Positions 24,116-34,197 are shown, counted from the stretch's first letter. The stretch is DNA of 64,000 bases from a bacterium (GCA_028716385.1 JAQUPX010000002.1:416756-480755); one strand, 5' to 3'. Numbers and translations: made by a program. Notes: a model not told the origin generated them from the letters alone.

Positions 24116-24268
24116 AAAAATTAAATTTTGTAACCGGGGCAATTGCCCTACCCCAATTCAAAGCTGAGAGTATTCTATTGCCGGCAATACTTAACTATCA
24201 GGCAATCCATAAACAAGAAAGGGGTTCTTCGACAGCCAAATCCACTATGCCTTTAGAAAAAATGTAAA
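24116..24268 (+). promoter_or_regulatory. Leader between riboswitch and kimA-like gene
   Basis: A 153-nt leader with the two palindromes and a 6-codon frame (MPLEKM, 24247-24267) ending 1 nt before the TTG start of the transporter. No run of T after a hairpin is seen, so translational control is as likely as termination. Confidence 0.4.
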
Positions 24269-26260
24269 TTGGATAAAGACGGTTCGGAAAGTGAACTAAC
24301 TTTTTTAACAAAACTTCGCAGGAAAATAATCGGCGCGCCACGCGATATCCGTGACCCGGGTATATTCCACAAATTAGCGCTTATACCTTTGTTAGCATGG
24401 ATTGGACTAGGCGCAGACGGGTTATCCTCCTCATCATACGGACCTGAAGCAGCTTTCAGGGCAATCGGTAGTCATACTTATTTAGCGCTTTTTCTTGCAC
24501 TTGCCACTGCAATAACCGTTTTTATAATCTCATTTGCATATATGAGAATTATTGAACATTTTCCCAACGGTGGCGGTGGTTATGTAGTCGCAACTCAAAT
24601 ACTCGGGAAAAAGACGGGAGTCGTTTCGGGATGCGCATTAATTATTGATTATATACTGACAATCTCCGTATCCATAGCTTCTTGTTCGGATGCGCTTTTC
24701 AGTTATTTGCCGATGGAATTCCATAAGTTCAAGTTATTATTTTCGGGTTGTTTGATTGTTATGCTTATTATTTTAAATATCAGGGGAGTTAAAGAGTCAA
24801 TAACCTTTCTTGCACCTATATTTATAGTATTTGTGGTAACACACATTATTCTTATAGGATATGGAGTATTCAGCAATATATGGGCAATAAAACCTATTGC
24901 CCAGCAAGTGCATTCAAATTTCAGGGGAGACATTTCCGCGATAGGCGGGTTAGGCGTTTTTCTTATTTTTATAAGAGCTTATTCTTTAGGCGGAGGAACA
25001 TATACCGGGATTGAGGCAGTTTCAAATGGTTTACAAATTATGCGTGAGCCAAGGGCAGAAACAGGCAAAAAAACTATGTTATATATGGCAACCTCGCTCG
25101 CCATAACCGCAGGAGGAATTTTTATCTGTTATCTTTTCTTAAAAGTAATCCCCTGCGAGGGAAAAACTTTGAATGCAATTCTGGCGGATAACCTTTTTGG
25201 ACAATGGCAATTTGGACATTTGCTTGCATTAATAACCATTTTTTCCGAGGGCGCTCTGCTTATAGTGGCAGCTCAAGCAGGATTTATAGATGCTCCGCGT
25301 GTTATGGCAAATATGTCATTAGACTCGTGGTTTCCACACAGGTTTGCATCGTTCTCGGAGCGGCTTACGATGCAAAACGGGGTTTTAATAATAGGAGGAG
25401 CTGCGATTGCCTTGCTTATATACACACAAGGTTCAATAACAACGCTTGTCCTTATGTATTCTATAAATGTATTTTTAACTTTTTCTATCTCACACTTTGC
25501 AATGTCAAAACTTTTCATCAAAAATCGCAATAAGGAAGCCAAATGGAAACAGAATCTTGGTATTTGTGTCGTTGCGTTTATACTATGTATTACCATTCTT
25601 GGGATAACGGTTTTCGAAAAATTTCGCGAAGGCGGATGGGTAACATTACTAATAACCTCGCTTCTTATCGTTTTGTGCTATCTAATCAGAAATCATTATT
25701 CAAGAGTATCCGGTGGAGTAAAGAAATTGGACGTTCTTCTCTCAGGCATAGCAGATATGCCCAGTGAAATTAATATCAATAATGCGCCAACGGATAAAAG
25801 AGATATGACGGCAATACAGCTTGTAACCGGTTATAATGGTTTTGGAGTACACAGCTTTTTATCCATAGCGCGTTCATTCCCGGGATTGTATAAGAATTTT
25901 GTATTTGTGTCCATTGCGGTAGTTGACCAGGATTTATTTAAACACGAGGCGAAAATAGAAGACTTAAAAAACAAAGTAACACAATCGCTTGAAAAATATG
26001 TTGAACTTGCAAGAAAATTTGGGTTTCCCGCAGAATACAGGATAGGAGTGGGAACGGATGTAGTGGATATTGCGTCAAAACTGTGCGAAGAAGTTTCCAG
26101 CGAGTTCAGGAGGTCTACAGTATTTACAGGACAGCTTGTATTTGAAACCGAAAACTTTTATCATAAAATGTTACATAATGAAACTGCGTTTGCAATCCAG
26201 CGGAGATTGCAGTGGAAAGGCATATCAAATGTTATTTTGCCGATACGGATAAAATTGTAA
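24269..26260 (+). CDS. kimA: KimA-type high-affinity potassium importer (APC superfamily)
   Basis: This 663-residue protein has about 12 membrane spans between residues 35 and 480, and a 170-residue cytoplasmic C-terminal domain. The N-terminus DIRDPGIFHKLALIPLLAWI and then GADGLSSSSYGPEAAF is characteristic of the KimA (former YdaO) group of APC transporters, proton-coupled potassium importers inhibited by c-di-AMP. The only start in frame is TTG 24269, since a stop lies five codons upstream. The c-di-AMP riboswitch upstream supports the assignment independently. The next gene, a second potassium transporter, is 16 nt downstream. Confidence 0.88.
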   Translation: MDKDGSESELTFLTKLRRKIIGAPRDIRDPGIFHKLALIPLLAWIGLGADGLSSSSYGPEAAFRAIGSHTYLALFLALATAITVFIISFAYMRIIEHFPNGGGGYVVATQILGKKTGVVSGCALIIDYILTISVSIASCSDALFSYLPMEFHKFKLLFSGCLIVMLIILNIRGVKESITFLAPIFIVFVVTHIILIGYGVFSNIWAIKPIAQQVHSNFRGDISAIGGLGVFLIFIRAYSLGGGTYTGIEAVSNGLQIMREPRAETGKKTMLYMATSLAITAGGIFICYLFLKVIPCEGKTLNAILADNLFGQWQFGHLLALITIFSEGALLIVAAQAGFIDAPRVMANMSLDSWFPHRFASFSERLTMQNGVLIIGGAAIALLIYTQGSITTLVLMYSINVFLTFSISHFAMSKLFIKNRNKEAKWKQNLGICVVAFILCITILGITVFEKFREGGWVTLLITSLLIVLCYLIRNHYSRVSGGVKKLDVLLSGIADMPSEININNAPTDKRDMTAIQLVTGYNGFGVHSFLSIARSFPGLYKNFVFVSIAVVDQDLFKHEAKIEDLKNKVTQSLEKYVELARKFGFPAEYRIGVGTDVVDIASKLCEEVSSEFRRSTVFTGQLVFETENFYHKMLHNETAFAIQRRLQWKGISNVILPIRIKL

Positions 26261-26276
26261 AAAAGGAGGATAGGGA

Positions 26277-27614
26277 ATGAAAAGCGTCAACGTTGTTGAA
26301 AAATTTCTTAAAAGCAAAAACCATAATAGGATTATTCTATTAGGATACCTTTCGTATATATTAATAGGTACATTTCTTCTGTGTTTACCCTTTTTTAAGA
26401 AAGTGCCGTCCATTGGTTTTTTAGATAATTTTTTTATTGCTACATCTGCTGTCTCTACCACAGGATTAACTACAATAAGCATAGCTGATAATTACAACTT
26501 CTTTGGACAGATGATACTCATTATATTAATTCAGCTTGGCGGGTTAGGATATATGACGTTAGGTTCGTTCATTATCCTGTCACTTGGCGGCAGGTTAAGT
26601 CTTTCAAGAGAGAAAATACAAAAATATGTTTTTTGTTTGCCTGACCATATAACTATAACCAAATTTATTCGCATACTTGTTTATTATTCATTTGTAGTTG
26701 AACTTATAGGCGCATTATTATTGTATATATTTTTCAAGATGGAACATTTACCGAATTCTCTCTGGAATGCAGTTTTTCATAGTGTATCGGCTTTTTGTAC
26801 TTCAGGGTTTAGCCTATATAACAACAGTTTTGAATCATTTTCACGGAATATTGGCGTAAATATTACAATTGCAACATTATGTATTTTAGGGGCTATTGGG
26901 TTTGTAATAGTATATGATATATGGAATAACCGTATAAAATCAAAAAAACGAATATCTTTAACATCAAAAATAATATTATGGTCTACGTTTATATTAATAA
27001 TGTCAGGAGCTATTGTATTATTCTTCTTTGAACCAAGTATCGTAGGAAAATCATTTGTCGAACGTCTGCTAACATCTTTTTTCCAGAGTATGACAGCATT
27101 AACGACTTCAGGATTTAACACAATACCTATATCTACGCTCTCCGTATTGTCATATTTTATAATAACCATATTGATGATTGTAGGGGCATCACCTTCGGGG
27201 ACCGGAGGTGGAATCAAAACAACGACTTTTACTGCTCTATTAGGAGTAATGAAAAGTTCACTGGCAGGAGAAAAGGATGTTAAGTTTTTAAACCGCACAA
27301 TACCTAATGAACGTTTATGGTTAGCCGTTTCCACTTTATGTTTTTATTTGTTAGCACTGTTTCTAAGTACATTCTTCATTTTATTACAAACGAATAGATT
27401 CAATATTCAACAAGTCATTTTTGAAGTAGCATCCGCATTAGGGACAGTAGGACTAAGTACGGGAATAACCCCGGGACTGAATCACATAGAGAAAATAATA
27501 ATCATAATTACAATGTTTATCGGCAGGATAGGCCCTTTAAGTTTTGGTATGGCTTTATTTTTGGGAAATGAAAACGCCGGAAGAATAAAATATCCGGAAG
27601 AAGATTTAGCATAA
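26277..27614 (+). CDS. ktrB: Potassium transporter, KtrB/TrkH family
   Basis: 445 residues with the four M1-P-M2 repeats of the Trk/Ktr/HKT family. The selectivity-filter turns are visible as VSTTGLTT (near 60), FCTSGFSL (near 172), LTTSGFNT (near 280) and LGTVGLST (near 395). There are about ten membrane spans; length fits KtrB. AAAGGAGG precedes the ATG. It sits behind kimA under the same riboswitch. No KtrA/KtrC partner with an RCK domain follows within the window, so its regulatory subunit must lie elsewhere. Confidence 0.88.
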   Translation: MKSVNVVEKFLKSKNHNRIILLGYLSYILIGTFLLCLPFFKKVPSIGFLDNFFIATSAVSTTGLTTISIADNYNFFGQMILIILIQLGGLGYMTLGSFIILSLGGRLSLSREKIQKYVFCLPDHITITKFIRILVYYSFVVELIGALLLYIFFKMEHLPNSLWNAVFHSVSAFCTSGFSLYNNSFESFSRNIGVNITIATLCILGAIGFVIVYDIWNNRIKSKKRISLTSKIILWSTFILIMSGAIVLFFFEPSIVGKSFVERLLTSFFQSMTALTTSGFNTIPISTLSVLSYFIITILMIVGASPSGTGGGIKTTTFTALLGVMKSSLAGEKDVKFLNRTIPNERLWLAVSTLCFYLLALFLSTFFILLQTNRFNIQQVIFEVASALGTVGLSTGITPGLNHIEKIIIIITMFIGRIGPLSFGMALFLGNENAGRIKYPEEDLA

Positions 27615-27688
27615 CGGAATATCTAATGCCACAAATACGGATAAAATTGTAAAAACTTATAACAAACAAATAAAAAAAAGGGGGGGAA

Positions 27689-28648
27689 ATGAAAAGGAGA
27701 AAAGCCGGAATCGAGAGAAGATTAAAACTGTTTTTGAGCGTAAGTTCAGTTTTAATCTTTATTTTCATTGCCTTATTATTGAATGGCAATGTAGACAAAG
27801 AAAAATGGAGAATTAGTTCTCACGGACAATCTTCTTTTACCGAATTAAGTATATTTCCCGGTTTGAGTTTTTTAAGAGAAGGGCAGCCATTAAAAGAGCT
27901 AAATAACACCGCCACAATAAATCAGAAAAAAGAAACCTGTTTCCCGGAAATAACAAAGGAAAATGTTATCGCACCTCTTTTCATAAAAAAGCAATCTCGC
28001 AGTAAAAAATTAAAAACTTTCTGTAACACTTCAAATAAGAGATTGGTTATCTGCTTGCTAATCTCAATTTTACTTCATTCTTTGCTTCTTACTTCATTAT
28101 TTATAAGTCAGAAGATAAAAGAGGAAGCAAAAAACAAATTAATATCCGTAGAATATGATAGTGGGGGCAGCGGTGGTGCACCTAAAAAACCGGAAATCTC
28201 AGACGATATTTTAGACCATACGAAAAGCGACACCAGAAGTATTTTATTAGAAAAAGTTGTTAGTGTGGCAATGACAAATCAACAGCAAAACGAAAACGTT
28301 GGTTTGGGAACCGGGACGGGAACGGGCATAGGAGGATTGGGGTCCGGATTAGAAACAGAAATAATTCCTTTTGCGGCAGTAGAAATAAAACCTACAGCCA
28401 TAAGCACGCCTCCGCCCGAATATCCCACATTAGCAAGGGATGCTGAAGTGGAAGGTATTGTAGGGGTGTCTATTATAATTGATGAGATTGGAAATGTCGC
28501 AAGAGCAAGAGTTATCAAACCTTTACAGGAATTATTGGATTCTACGGCTGTACAGCAGGTAAGAAAATGGAAATTCACACCTGCTATGCAACGGGATAAA
28601 CCAATTAAAGTTTGTATGGAAATTCCTATTAGGTTTACTCTAAAATAA
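27689..28648 (+). CDS. TonB-like energy transducer with two membrane spans
   Basis: 319 residues. A first membrane span is at about 14-34 and a second at about 112-132 (VICLLISILLHSLLLTSLFI). A Gly-rich flexible stretch follows (GLGTGTGTGIGGLG near 205), then a C-terminal TonB domain from about 235 (PPPEYPTLARDAEVEGIVGV, VQQVRKWKFTPAM). TonB links inner-membrane energy to outer-membrane receptors. The first span is unusual for TonB and recalls the truncated membrane part of BlaR/M56-TonB fusions. It follows ktrB by 74 nt with a G-rich ribosome site, so it may share the riboswitch transcript. Confidence 0.75.
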   Translation: MKRRKAGIERRLKLFLSVSSVLIFIFIALLLNGNVDKEKWRISSHGQSSFTELSIFPGLSFLREGQPLKELNNTATINQKKETCFPEITKENVIAPLFIKKQSRSKKLKTFCNTSNKRLVICLLISILLHSLLLTSLFISQKIKEEAKNKLISVEYDSGGSGGAPKKPEISDDILDHTKSDTRSILLEKVVSVAMTNQQQNENVGLGTGTGTGIGGLGSGLETEIIPFAAVEIKPTAISTPPPEYPTLARDAEVEGIVGVSIIIDEIGNVARARVIKPLQELLDSTAVQQVRKWKFTPAMQRDKPIKVCMEIPIRFTLK

Positions 28649-28915
28649 AGAAATAGACGTTGCGGGTTAATTGGTTCTATTTATAGCAGACTTTAGCTCC
28701 CCTAGATATTAATCCTTTCATATAAAAAATCAATTTTTCATTGATATAGTAACGAAATTTTATACATTAGAAAAAAGCACTTGACAGATATTGCAAATGG
28801 ACACACCTAAGTTATTGAATAAATAAATTTTTAATTTATTGGAAGGAGGGAAGGTTGAGAAGAAAAGTTTTTGAAGTTAATTTTCAAAAGAGACATAATA
28901 GAAAGGGGGGGGACA
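28649..28915. other. Spacer between the TonB-like gene and the RCC1 gene
   Basis: AT-rich. TTGACA occurs at 28781-28786 but no good -10 at 16-18 nt. GGAAGGAGGG near 28842 precedes no long frame in register; the used ribosome site is the G-rich run at 28904-28912. Confidence 0.4.
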
Positions 28916-30439
28916 ATGAAAAACATAAGATTGTCGAGCTTCCTTCTGATTATATCCTGTGTGTTTGGATTCTATTCACAAGCTAACGGACAACAAGTTA
29001 TAAAAGCATGGGGACACAACGATGTTGGGCAGGTTGGAGATGGGACAACAGGGAATAATAAATTACTTGCAGTTACGGTAACCGGATTACCCGGGACACC
29101 CATATCAGTAGCCGGTGGAGGAGCACACCAATGGGCAACCGACTTCAGTTTGGCTTTACTTTCGGATGGGACAGTTTGGTCATGGGGAAATAACTCTTTC
29201 GGACAATTAGGTGACGGTACAACAATCAGTAAACCTCTTCCTGTACAGGTATTGGGAATAACTAATGCAATAGCAATAGCAGCAGGCGGTTCAGGCGGGA
29301 AAAATAGTTCGGTTTTTGGTATGGCTTTATTGGCTGATGGAACCGTAAAGACCTGGGGTGGAAACACTTACGGACAATTAGGAGACGGGACTATTATTAA
29401 CAGGTCTACTCCTGTAATGGTATCCGGACTGACGAATGTGACAGCAATAGCCTGCGGTGGAGATTTTGCATACGCATTATTATCAAATGGGACAATAAAA
29501 TCATGGGGAAGAAATAATTTTTCATACTCATACGGGCAAGGAATGTTAGGAGACGGGACAATTATTAACAGGTATACTCCGGTAACGGTATACGGAATAA
29601 CAAACGCAACGGCAATAGCGGCTTGCGCTTACTACGGGCTTGCTCTTTTAGCCGATGGAACAATAAGAGCATGGGGAAACAACTCCAAGGGGCAATTAGG
29701 GGACGGAACAAAAACTACTAGACTTAAACCCGTAAAAGTACTTGGAATAACGAACGCAACGGCAATAGCAGGAAGTTATTTTGATTCCGGCAACCCGAGC
29801 AGTATAGCTTTATTAGCAGACGGAACATTAAGAACATGGGGATGTAACAACCACGGACAATTAGGTGACGGAACAACAATTGCTAAGGTAACGCCCGTAA
29901 AAGTAACCGGGATAACGAATGCCATAGCTATAGCTCGCGGCGGAGTAGACTGGCATGCGGCAATATTAGCGGATAAAACGGTTAAAATTTGGGGTTATGG
30001 AGATTATGGACAATTAGGAGACGGGACGATAAAGACAAAATACACACCCGTAACGGTACTGGGAGTAACTAATGTGCAATCAATCTGCGGTGGGCAGTAT
30101 CATTGTCTGGTTATCACAAACACTGCTACATTGAAATCGCAAGCTACAGAGGAAAAGATAAGCATTGAAAAGTCTTTATCTCTACAAGTATATCCAATGC
30201 CGTTCAACTCCACGTCTGAAATTTCCTATTATATTCCGAATCAAACTAACGTAACACTTACGGTATATAGTGCCGATGGACGCAAGGTAAAAACTCTTGT
30301 CAATGCAATGCAAACTTCGGGACAATACAAATTAAAATGGGATGGCTTATCCGACAATGGGAAAAATGTTCCAACAGGTATATACTATTTGAATTTAAAT
30401 GCAGGCAGTAAGATAAACAAAAAATTAATTAAATTATAA
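28916..30439 (+). CDS. Secreted RCC1-repeat propeller protein with sorting domain
   Basis: ATG 28916 follows GGGGGGG and begins a signal peptide (MKNIRLSSFLLIISCVFGFY). The product has 507 residues. Residues 27-400 are RCC1-type repeats of about 50-55 residues with ALLADGTVKTWG and YGQLGDGT signatures, a seven-bladed propeller. The last 80 residues are the sorting domain (NVTLTVYSADGRKVKTLV, GIYYLNLNAG). The RCC1 fold is a protein-binding scaffold; the partner is unknown. A hairpin terminator follows directly. Confidence 0.9.
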   Translation: MKNIRLSSFLLIISCVFGFYSQANGQQVIKAWGHNDVGQVGDGTTGNNKLLAVTVTGLPGTPISVAGGGAHQWATDFSLALLSDGTVWSWGNNSFGQLGDGTTISKPLPVQVLGITNAIAIAAGGSGGKNSSVFGMALLADGTVKTWGGNTYGQLGDGTIINRSTPVMVSGLTNVTAIACGGDFAYALLSNGTIKSWGRNNFSYSYGQGMLGDGTIINRYTPVTVYGITNATAIAACAYYGLALLADGTIRAWGNNSKGQLGDGTKTTRLKPVKVLGITNATAIAGSYFDSGNPSSIALLADGTLRTWGCNNHGQLGDGTTIAKVTPVKVTGITNAIAIARGGVDWHAAILADKTVKIWGYGDYGQLGDGTIKTKYTPVTVLGVTNVQSICGGQYHCLVITNTATLKSQATEEKISIEKSLSLQVYPMPFNSTSEISYYIPNQTNVTLTVYSADGRKVKTLVNAMQTSGQYKLKWDGLSDNGKNVPTGIYYLNLNAGSKINKKLIKL

Positions 30440-30458
30440 GACGAAAGATAGGAGGAAT

Positions 30459-30492
30459 AAAGGGCAGGGGACTTAATGTTTCCTGCCCTTTT
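30459..30492 (+). terminator. Rho-independent terminator
   Basis: AAAGGGCAGG (30459-30468) pairs with CCTGCCCTTT (30482-30491), ending in TTTT; 20 nt after the RCC1 gene. Confidence 0.8.
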
Positions 30493-30550
30493 CATTATAA
30501 AGAGAATCGAGAATTTAACATCTCCCCTATTTTTATAATCCTTTTAATTA

Positions 30551-30579
30551 TTGACAGGTAATTTTTAAAGTATTAAATT
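30551..30579 (+). promoter_or_regulatory. Promoter of the gene at 30602
   Basis: TTGACA (30551-30556), 17 nt, TAAATT (30574-30579). Confidence 0.65.
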
Positions 30580-30601
30580 CAGTACATAACAGGATGGTAC
30601 T

Positions 30602-32386
30602 ATGAAAACAAAACTTTTTATTCTTTCTTTATTTTTTGCAGTATCGAGCACAAGTGCTCAAACAGGCTTTTGGGCAAAACAAATTGGCGGGACAGGAGAT
30701 GACTTTAGTGGTTCAATGACCGTAGATAACATAGGCAATATATACGTTACGGGATATTTTGACGGCACAATTGACTTAAACCCGGGAATTGGTGTTGATA
30801 GCCATACTTCTAATGGAGAGAGAGATGCATTCCTTTGTAAACTTGATGCAAACGGAAATTTCATTTTGGGAAAAAGCTGGGGCGGACATAAGGGTGACAC
30901 CGGAAATGGCATTGCCGTAGATAGTTTCGGCAATATAGTCGTAATAGGACGATTCCAGGATACAGTTAACTTCAATCCGGCAGGAGCAGACACTCACATA
31001 TCAAACGGTCTTAGCCACCAGAATAACCCATACATTTCCAAATTTGACTCAAACGGAAACTTCCTATGGGCAAAGACATGGGGCGGAATCTGGGGCGCCG
31101 AAGGATATAGCGTTACGGTAGACCCGACAGGAAATATTTACGGGGGAGGAGATTTCTCCAACCCGGCCGGCGTTGCAGTTGATTTTGACCCGGATACCGG
31201 TGTTGACAACCATTGCTGTAACGGGTTTTTTGATGCATGGATGGTCAAATATAATTCTAATGGGAATTTCGTATGGGCAAAAACATGGGGCGGGGCAGAC
31301 TATGATGATGGATGCGCAATTAATGTAAACAGGTCAGGAACTTTATATTGGGCAGGAATGTTTGAATCAGTAGGCGTTAACCTGAATCCGGATAGTACGG
31401 GGCCTGCCGACATACATTCGTGTAATGGCGGACAAATTGACGTATTCCTGAGTAAGTTCGATACGAGCGGGCATTTCTACTGGGCAAGAACATGGGGCGG
31501 AAATGGCAATGACTGCGGAGGACACGTTACCGTAGATGAAGCCGGAAATGCTTTTGTGGGAGGATATTATCAGGACACTGTTGATTTTAATCAGTGGTCT
31601 ACACCCGCAGATACTATCATTTCGGCAGGCGGTTACGATGCTTTTCTAAGTAAAATAGATTCTTCCGGGAATCTTATCTGGGCAAAGCCAATGGGTGGAA
31701 CAAGTGATGAAAGAGGTGGTTTTAATGTGCTTGATAAGAACGGGAATATTTATATGATAGGTTTGTTTTCCGGGAAAGCCAATTTTGACTGGAACACCTT
31801 AGATGATACGATTACCTCAAGAGGCAGCAATGATATTTTTATAGCTAAATTAGATGCTTCCGGAAATTTTCTCTGGGTAAAACGAATGGGAGGAACGGGA
31901 GATGACGGCGGGTATTCCCTTGCAATTGACGACAGCGGAAATCTTTATAGTTCCGGTTGTTTTATCGGCACAGCCAACTTTGACCCGGGTGCCGGAACAT
32001 TTAACATTACTTCAGTAGGCAGTAGTGATGATATTTTCATAAGCAAGTTTTATCCCGCGATAGGGACGGAAGAGAAATGGAGCGAAGCGACATCCCGCCT
32101 TGGCGGGATTAACTTAACCGCAAGTCAAAACCCGTTTATTAAATCAACGGTTATTAGTTATAGCATTCCCTATTATACTAATATGGAACATCCCGCCCTA
32201 GCGAGGATACTATTAACTATTCACGATATTTCCGGAAGAGAAGTACGAAAACTTGTGGATGGGGTACAGAAAGCAGGGAGTTATGAAATGAGTTTTGAGA
32301 GCAAAGGCTTAAGCACCGGAGCGTATTTTCTGGTCTTAAATGCAGGTGAAAAGAAATTGACGAAAAAAATTATTTTTATAAAATAA
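30602..32386 (+). CDS. Secreted SBBP-type propeller protein with sorting domain
   Basis: 594 residues with a clear signal peptide (MKTKLFILSLFFAVSSTSAQ). About eight repeats of 60-65 residues follow, with a DxNGNFLWAKTWGG strand and VDxxGNIYxxG, interrupted by NFNPxG/DTHISNG loops, the SBBP beta-propeller style. The C-terminal 85 residues are the sorting domain. Two palindromic repeats lie inside the coding region (32079-32110, translated EATSRLGGI; and 32185-32208, translated MEHPALARI). The second adds about 8 residues within the sorting domain compared with the neighbouring paralogues (YTN-V-LLTI). Confidence 0.88.
   Translation: MKTKLFILSLFFAVSSTSAQTGFWAKQIGGTGDDFSGSMTVDNIGNIYVTGYFDGTIDLNPGIGVDSHTSNGERDAFLCKLDANGNFILGKSWGGHKGDTGNGIAVDSFGNIVVIGRFQDTVNFNPAGADTHISNGLSHQNNPYISKFDSNGNFLWAKTWGGIWGAEGYSVTVDPTGNIYGGGDFSNPAGVAVDFDPDTGVDNHCCNGFFDAWMVKYNSNGNFVWAKTWGGADYDDGCAINVNRSGTLYWAGMFESVGVNLNPDSTGPADIHSCNGGQIDVFLSKFDTSGHFYWARTWGGNGNDCGGHVTVDEAGNAFVGGYYQDTVDFNQWSTPADTIISAGGYDAFLSKIDSSGNLIWAKPMGGTSDERGGFNVLDKNGNIYMIGLFSGKANFDWNTLDDTITSRGSNDIFIAKLDASGNFLWVKRMGGTGDDGGYSLAIDDSGNLYSSGCFIGTANFDPGAGTFNITSVGSSDDIFISKFYPAIGTEEKWSEATSRLGGINLTASQNPFIKSTVISYSIPYYTNMEHPALARILLTIHDISGREVRKLVDGVQKAGSYEMSFESKGLSTGAYFLVLNAGEKKLTKKIIFIK
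32079..32110 (+). repeat. Palindromic repeat inside coding sequence
   Basis: GACATCCCGCC-TT-GGCGGGAT, translated in frame in the linker before the sorting domain. Relatives lie at 45217-45250 and 53046-53079, also in coding sequence. Confidence 0.8.
32185..32208 (+). repeat. Second palindromic insertion, 24 bp, in the sorting domain
   Basis: GGAACATCCCGCCCTAGCGA and four more bases. It is in frame between YYTN and LLTI, where the related genes have a single Val. Confidence 0.75.
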
Positions 32387-32418
32387 TTAAACGTAAAAAA
32401 TTGAAACAGGAGGAAAAA

Positions 32419-34197
32419 ATGAAGAGATTTATTGGTTTGCTTGTAGGGACGCAATTTATTGTGTCCTCTCTGGTAAATGCAACTAATGTAAGCGGTGTTA
32501 TCAGTACAAATACAGTATGGAATACGGCAGGCAGTCCATACATTGTTACAGGAAACATATTAGTAGATACTTTAGTAAGACTTGATATTCAGCCCGGTGT
32601 AGAGGTACGACTTGATTCGGCAAAATGTATAATGGTAAAGGGATTTTTGAATGCGCTTGGAACGGCAAGCGATTCAATTATAATCACAAAAAATGGAACT
32701 GCAGAATGGAGCAGGATATGGCTTAAACCGGCAGTGATATGCAGTCTTAAATATTGCAGGATTGGATATACAAATAATTTTGCCCTCTATACTGACATTG
32801 GAGATTCCATTTATATGGACCACTGCACTATTTCTAATAATATAGGCGGAGCTATTCATATTAATGGTGGAATATCCGTTATAACCAATAACACTATAAC
32901 TGATAATAGCTTTCCTATAAGTGGTTTAGCCGCAGGCATTACTATTGGCGGAGGCACTTCGGCCGTAATAACACAGAACATTATATCTAACAATTCGAAC
33001 GGTGGTTATGGTGGAGGTATCTCTATTTATGGGCTTGCTTCCGATGGTTCAATTACTATAACTAAAAACACTATAACTAATAACTCTGCGATGCTTGGCG
33101 GAGGGATGTGTATATGGACATCCAGCAACGGTAGCTCCGTAAAAATAGATAGCAACACGATAACTTATAACTCGGCTACCAGTGGTGGAGGAGGAATCCT
33201 TATCAATGGGTCGAATGTTACAGTAACTAACAACACTTTATCTAACAATTTTGCTTATCAAGGAGGTGCTATTTGGAGCGGAGCAGCTATGATTCGTCAT
33301 AACACAATAACTTATAATATGGCTGATTCCGGGGGAGGCGCTATCTATACTTGTAGTGGCACACCAAGCCCAATTTATTATAACACAATAATAGATACCA
33401 GCCCTTCTGCTATATATAATCAAGGAGAGGGTTTTATACGAACAAATAACATTTCTGCTACGGGTTATGTTGTGTATAATACGGGGGGGGCTGATTTAGA
33501 TGCACGGTATAACTATTGGAATATTACCAACACTGATACAATCAATGCGAAGATTTTTGATTATTTTGACGATTTTAATAAAGGTATAGTTCATTATCAA
33601 ATATTTTTAAATGCTCCTTTCAGCGATACAATTGCGCCTTCGGCTCCGATTAACCTTACTGCTACAAAGATTGTTGATTCTACATTTGAAATTAATTGGA
33701 CGAACCCTGTTGATGCGAGTGGAATTTCAGAATATTATTATCACCTTTCCTGGTCACCTATGTCGAATTTTGATACAAGCGGCGCATTTTATTCTTTGCC
33801 GGATACAATTACTGTTACTCCCGGTGAATCTTTATTCGTCTGGTTAGTAGACAGCAGCGGGAACTTAGATTACAATAACAGGGCGGGTGTTTATATTGTG
33901 GGAATAGAAGAACAGTCGAATTTGGATTTTGGATTTCGGAATTTGGAATTAAAAACAAATAAAAATCCGTTTATTAAGTCAACGGTTATTAGTTATAGTG
34001 TTCCCGAATATACGAATGTACTATTAACGATTTACGATTTAAGCGGAAGAACAGTAAGAACGCTTGTTGATGAGGTACAGAAAGCGAGAAGTTACGAATT
34101 TAATTTGGATAGCAGAGGTTTGAACACCGGAGCGTATTTTCTGGTATTGAACGCAGGCAATAACAAATTGACGAAAAAAATTATTGTAATAAAGTAA
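32419..34197 (+). CDS. Secreted parallel beta-helix protein with sorting domain (paralogue A)
   Basis: ATG 32419 (AGGAGGAAAAA before it) starts a signal peptide (MKRFIGLLVGTQFIVSSLVN). The product has 592 residues. An N-terminal cap (NVSGVISTNTVWNTAGSPYI) is followed by right-handed beta-helix coils rich in ITNNTITNNS and GGGI (about 100-350). An Ig/fibronectin-like segment begins at APSAPINLTATKI, and the sorting domain closes. The fold is that of pectate lyases and adhesins; no catalytic residues are identifiable, so adhesion or carbohydrate binding is as likely as enzyme activity. It is a close paralogue of the gene at 34450, evidently a tandem duplication. Confidence 0.87.
   Translation: MKRFIGLLVGTQFIVSSLVNATNVSGVISTNTVWNTAGSPYIVTGNILVDTLVRLDIQPGVEVRLDSAKCIMVKGFLNALGTASDSIIITKNGTAEWSRIWLKPAVICSLKYCRIGYTNNFALYTDIGDSIYMDHCTISNNIGGAIHINGGISVITNNTITDNSFPISGLAAGITIGGGTSAVITQNIISNNSNGGYGGGISIYGLASDGSITITKNTITNNSAMLGGGMCIWTSSNGSSVKIDSNTITYNSATSGGGGILINGSNVTVTNNTLSNNFAYQGGAIWSGAAMIRHNTITYNMADSGGGAIYTCSGTPSPIYYNTIIDTSPSAIYNQGEGFIRTNNISATGYVVYNTGGADLDARYNYWNITNTDTINAKIFDYFDDFNKGIVHYQIFLNAPFSDTIAPSAPINLTATKIVDSTFEINWTNPVDASGISEYYYHLSWSPMSNFDTSGAFYSLPDTITVTPGESLFVWLVDSSGNLDYNNRAGVYIVGIEEQSNLDFGFRNLELKTNKNPFIKSTVISYSVPEYTNVLLTIYDLSGRTVRTLVDEVQKARSYEFNLDSRGLNTGAYFLVLNAGNNKLTKKIIVIK

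Noticed and set aside
28781-28810. Promoter TTGACA upstream of the RCC1 gene
   Set aside because: No acceptable -10 element at 16-18 nt.
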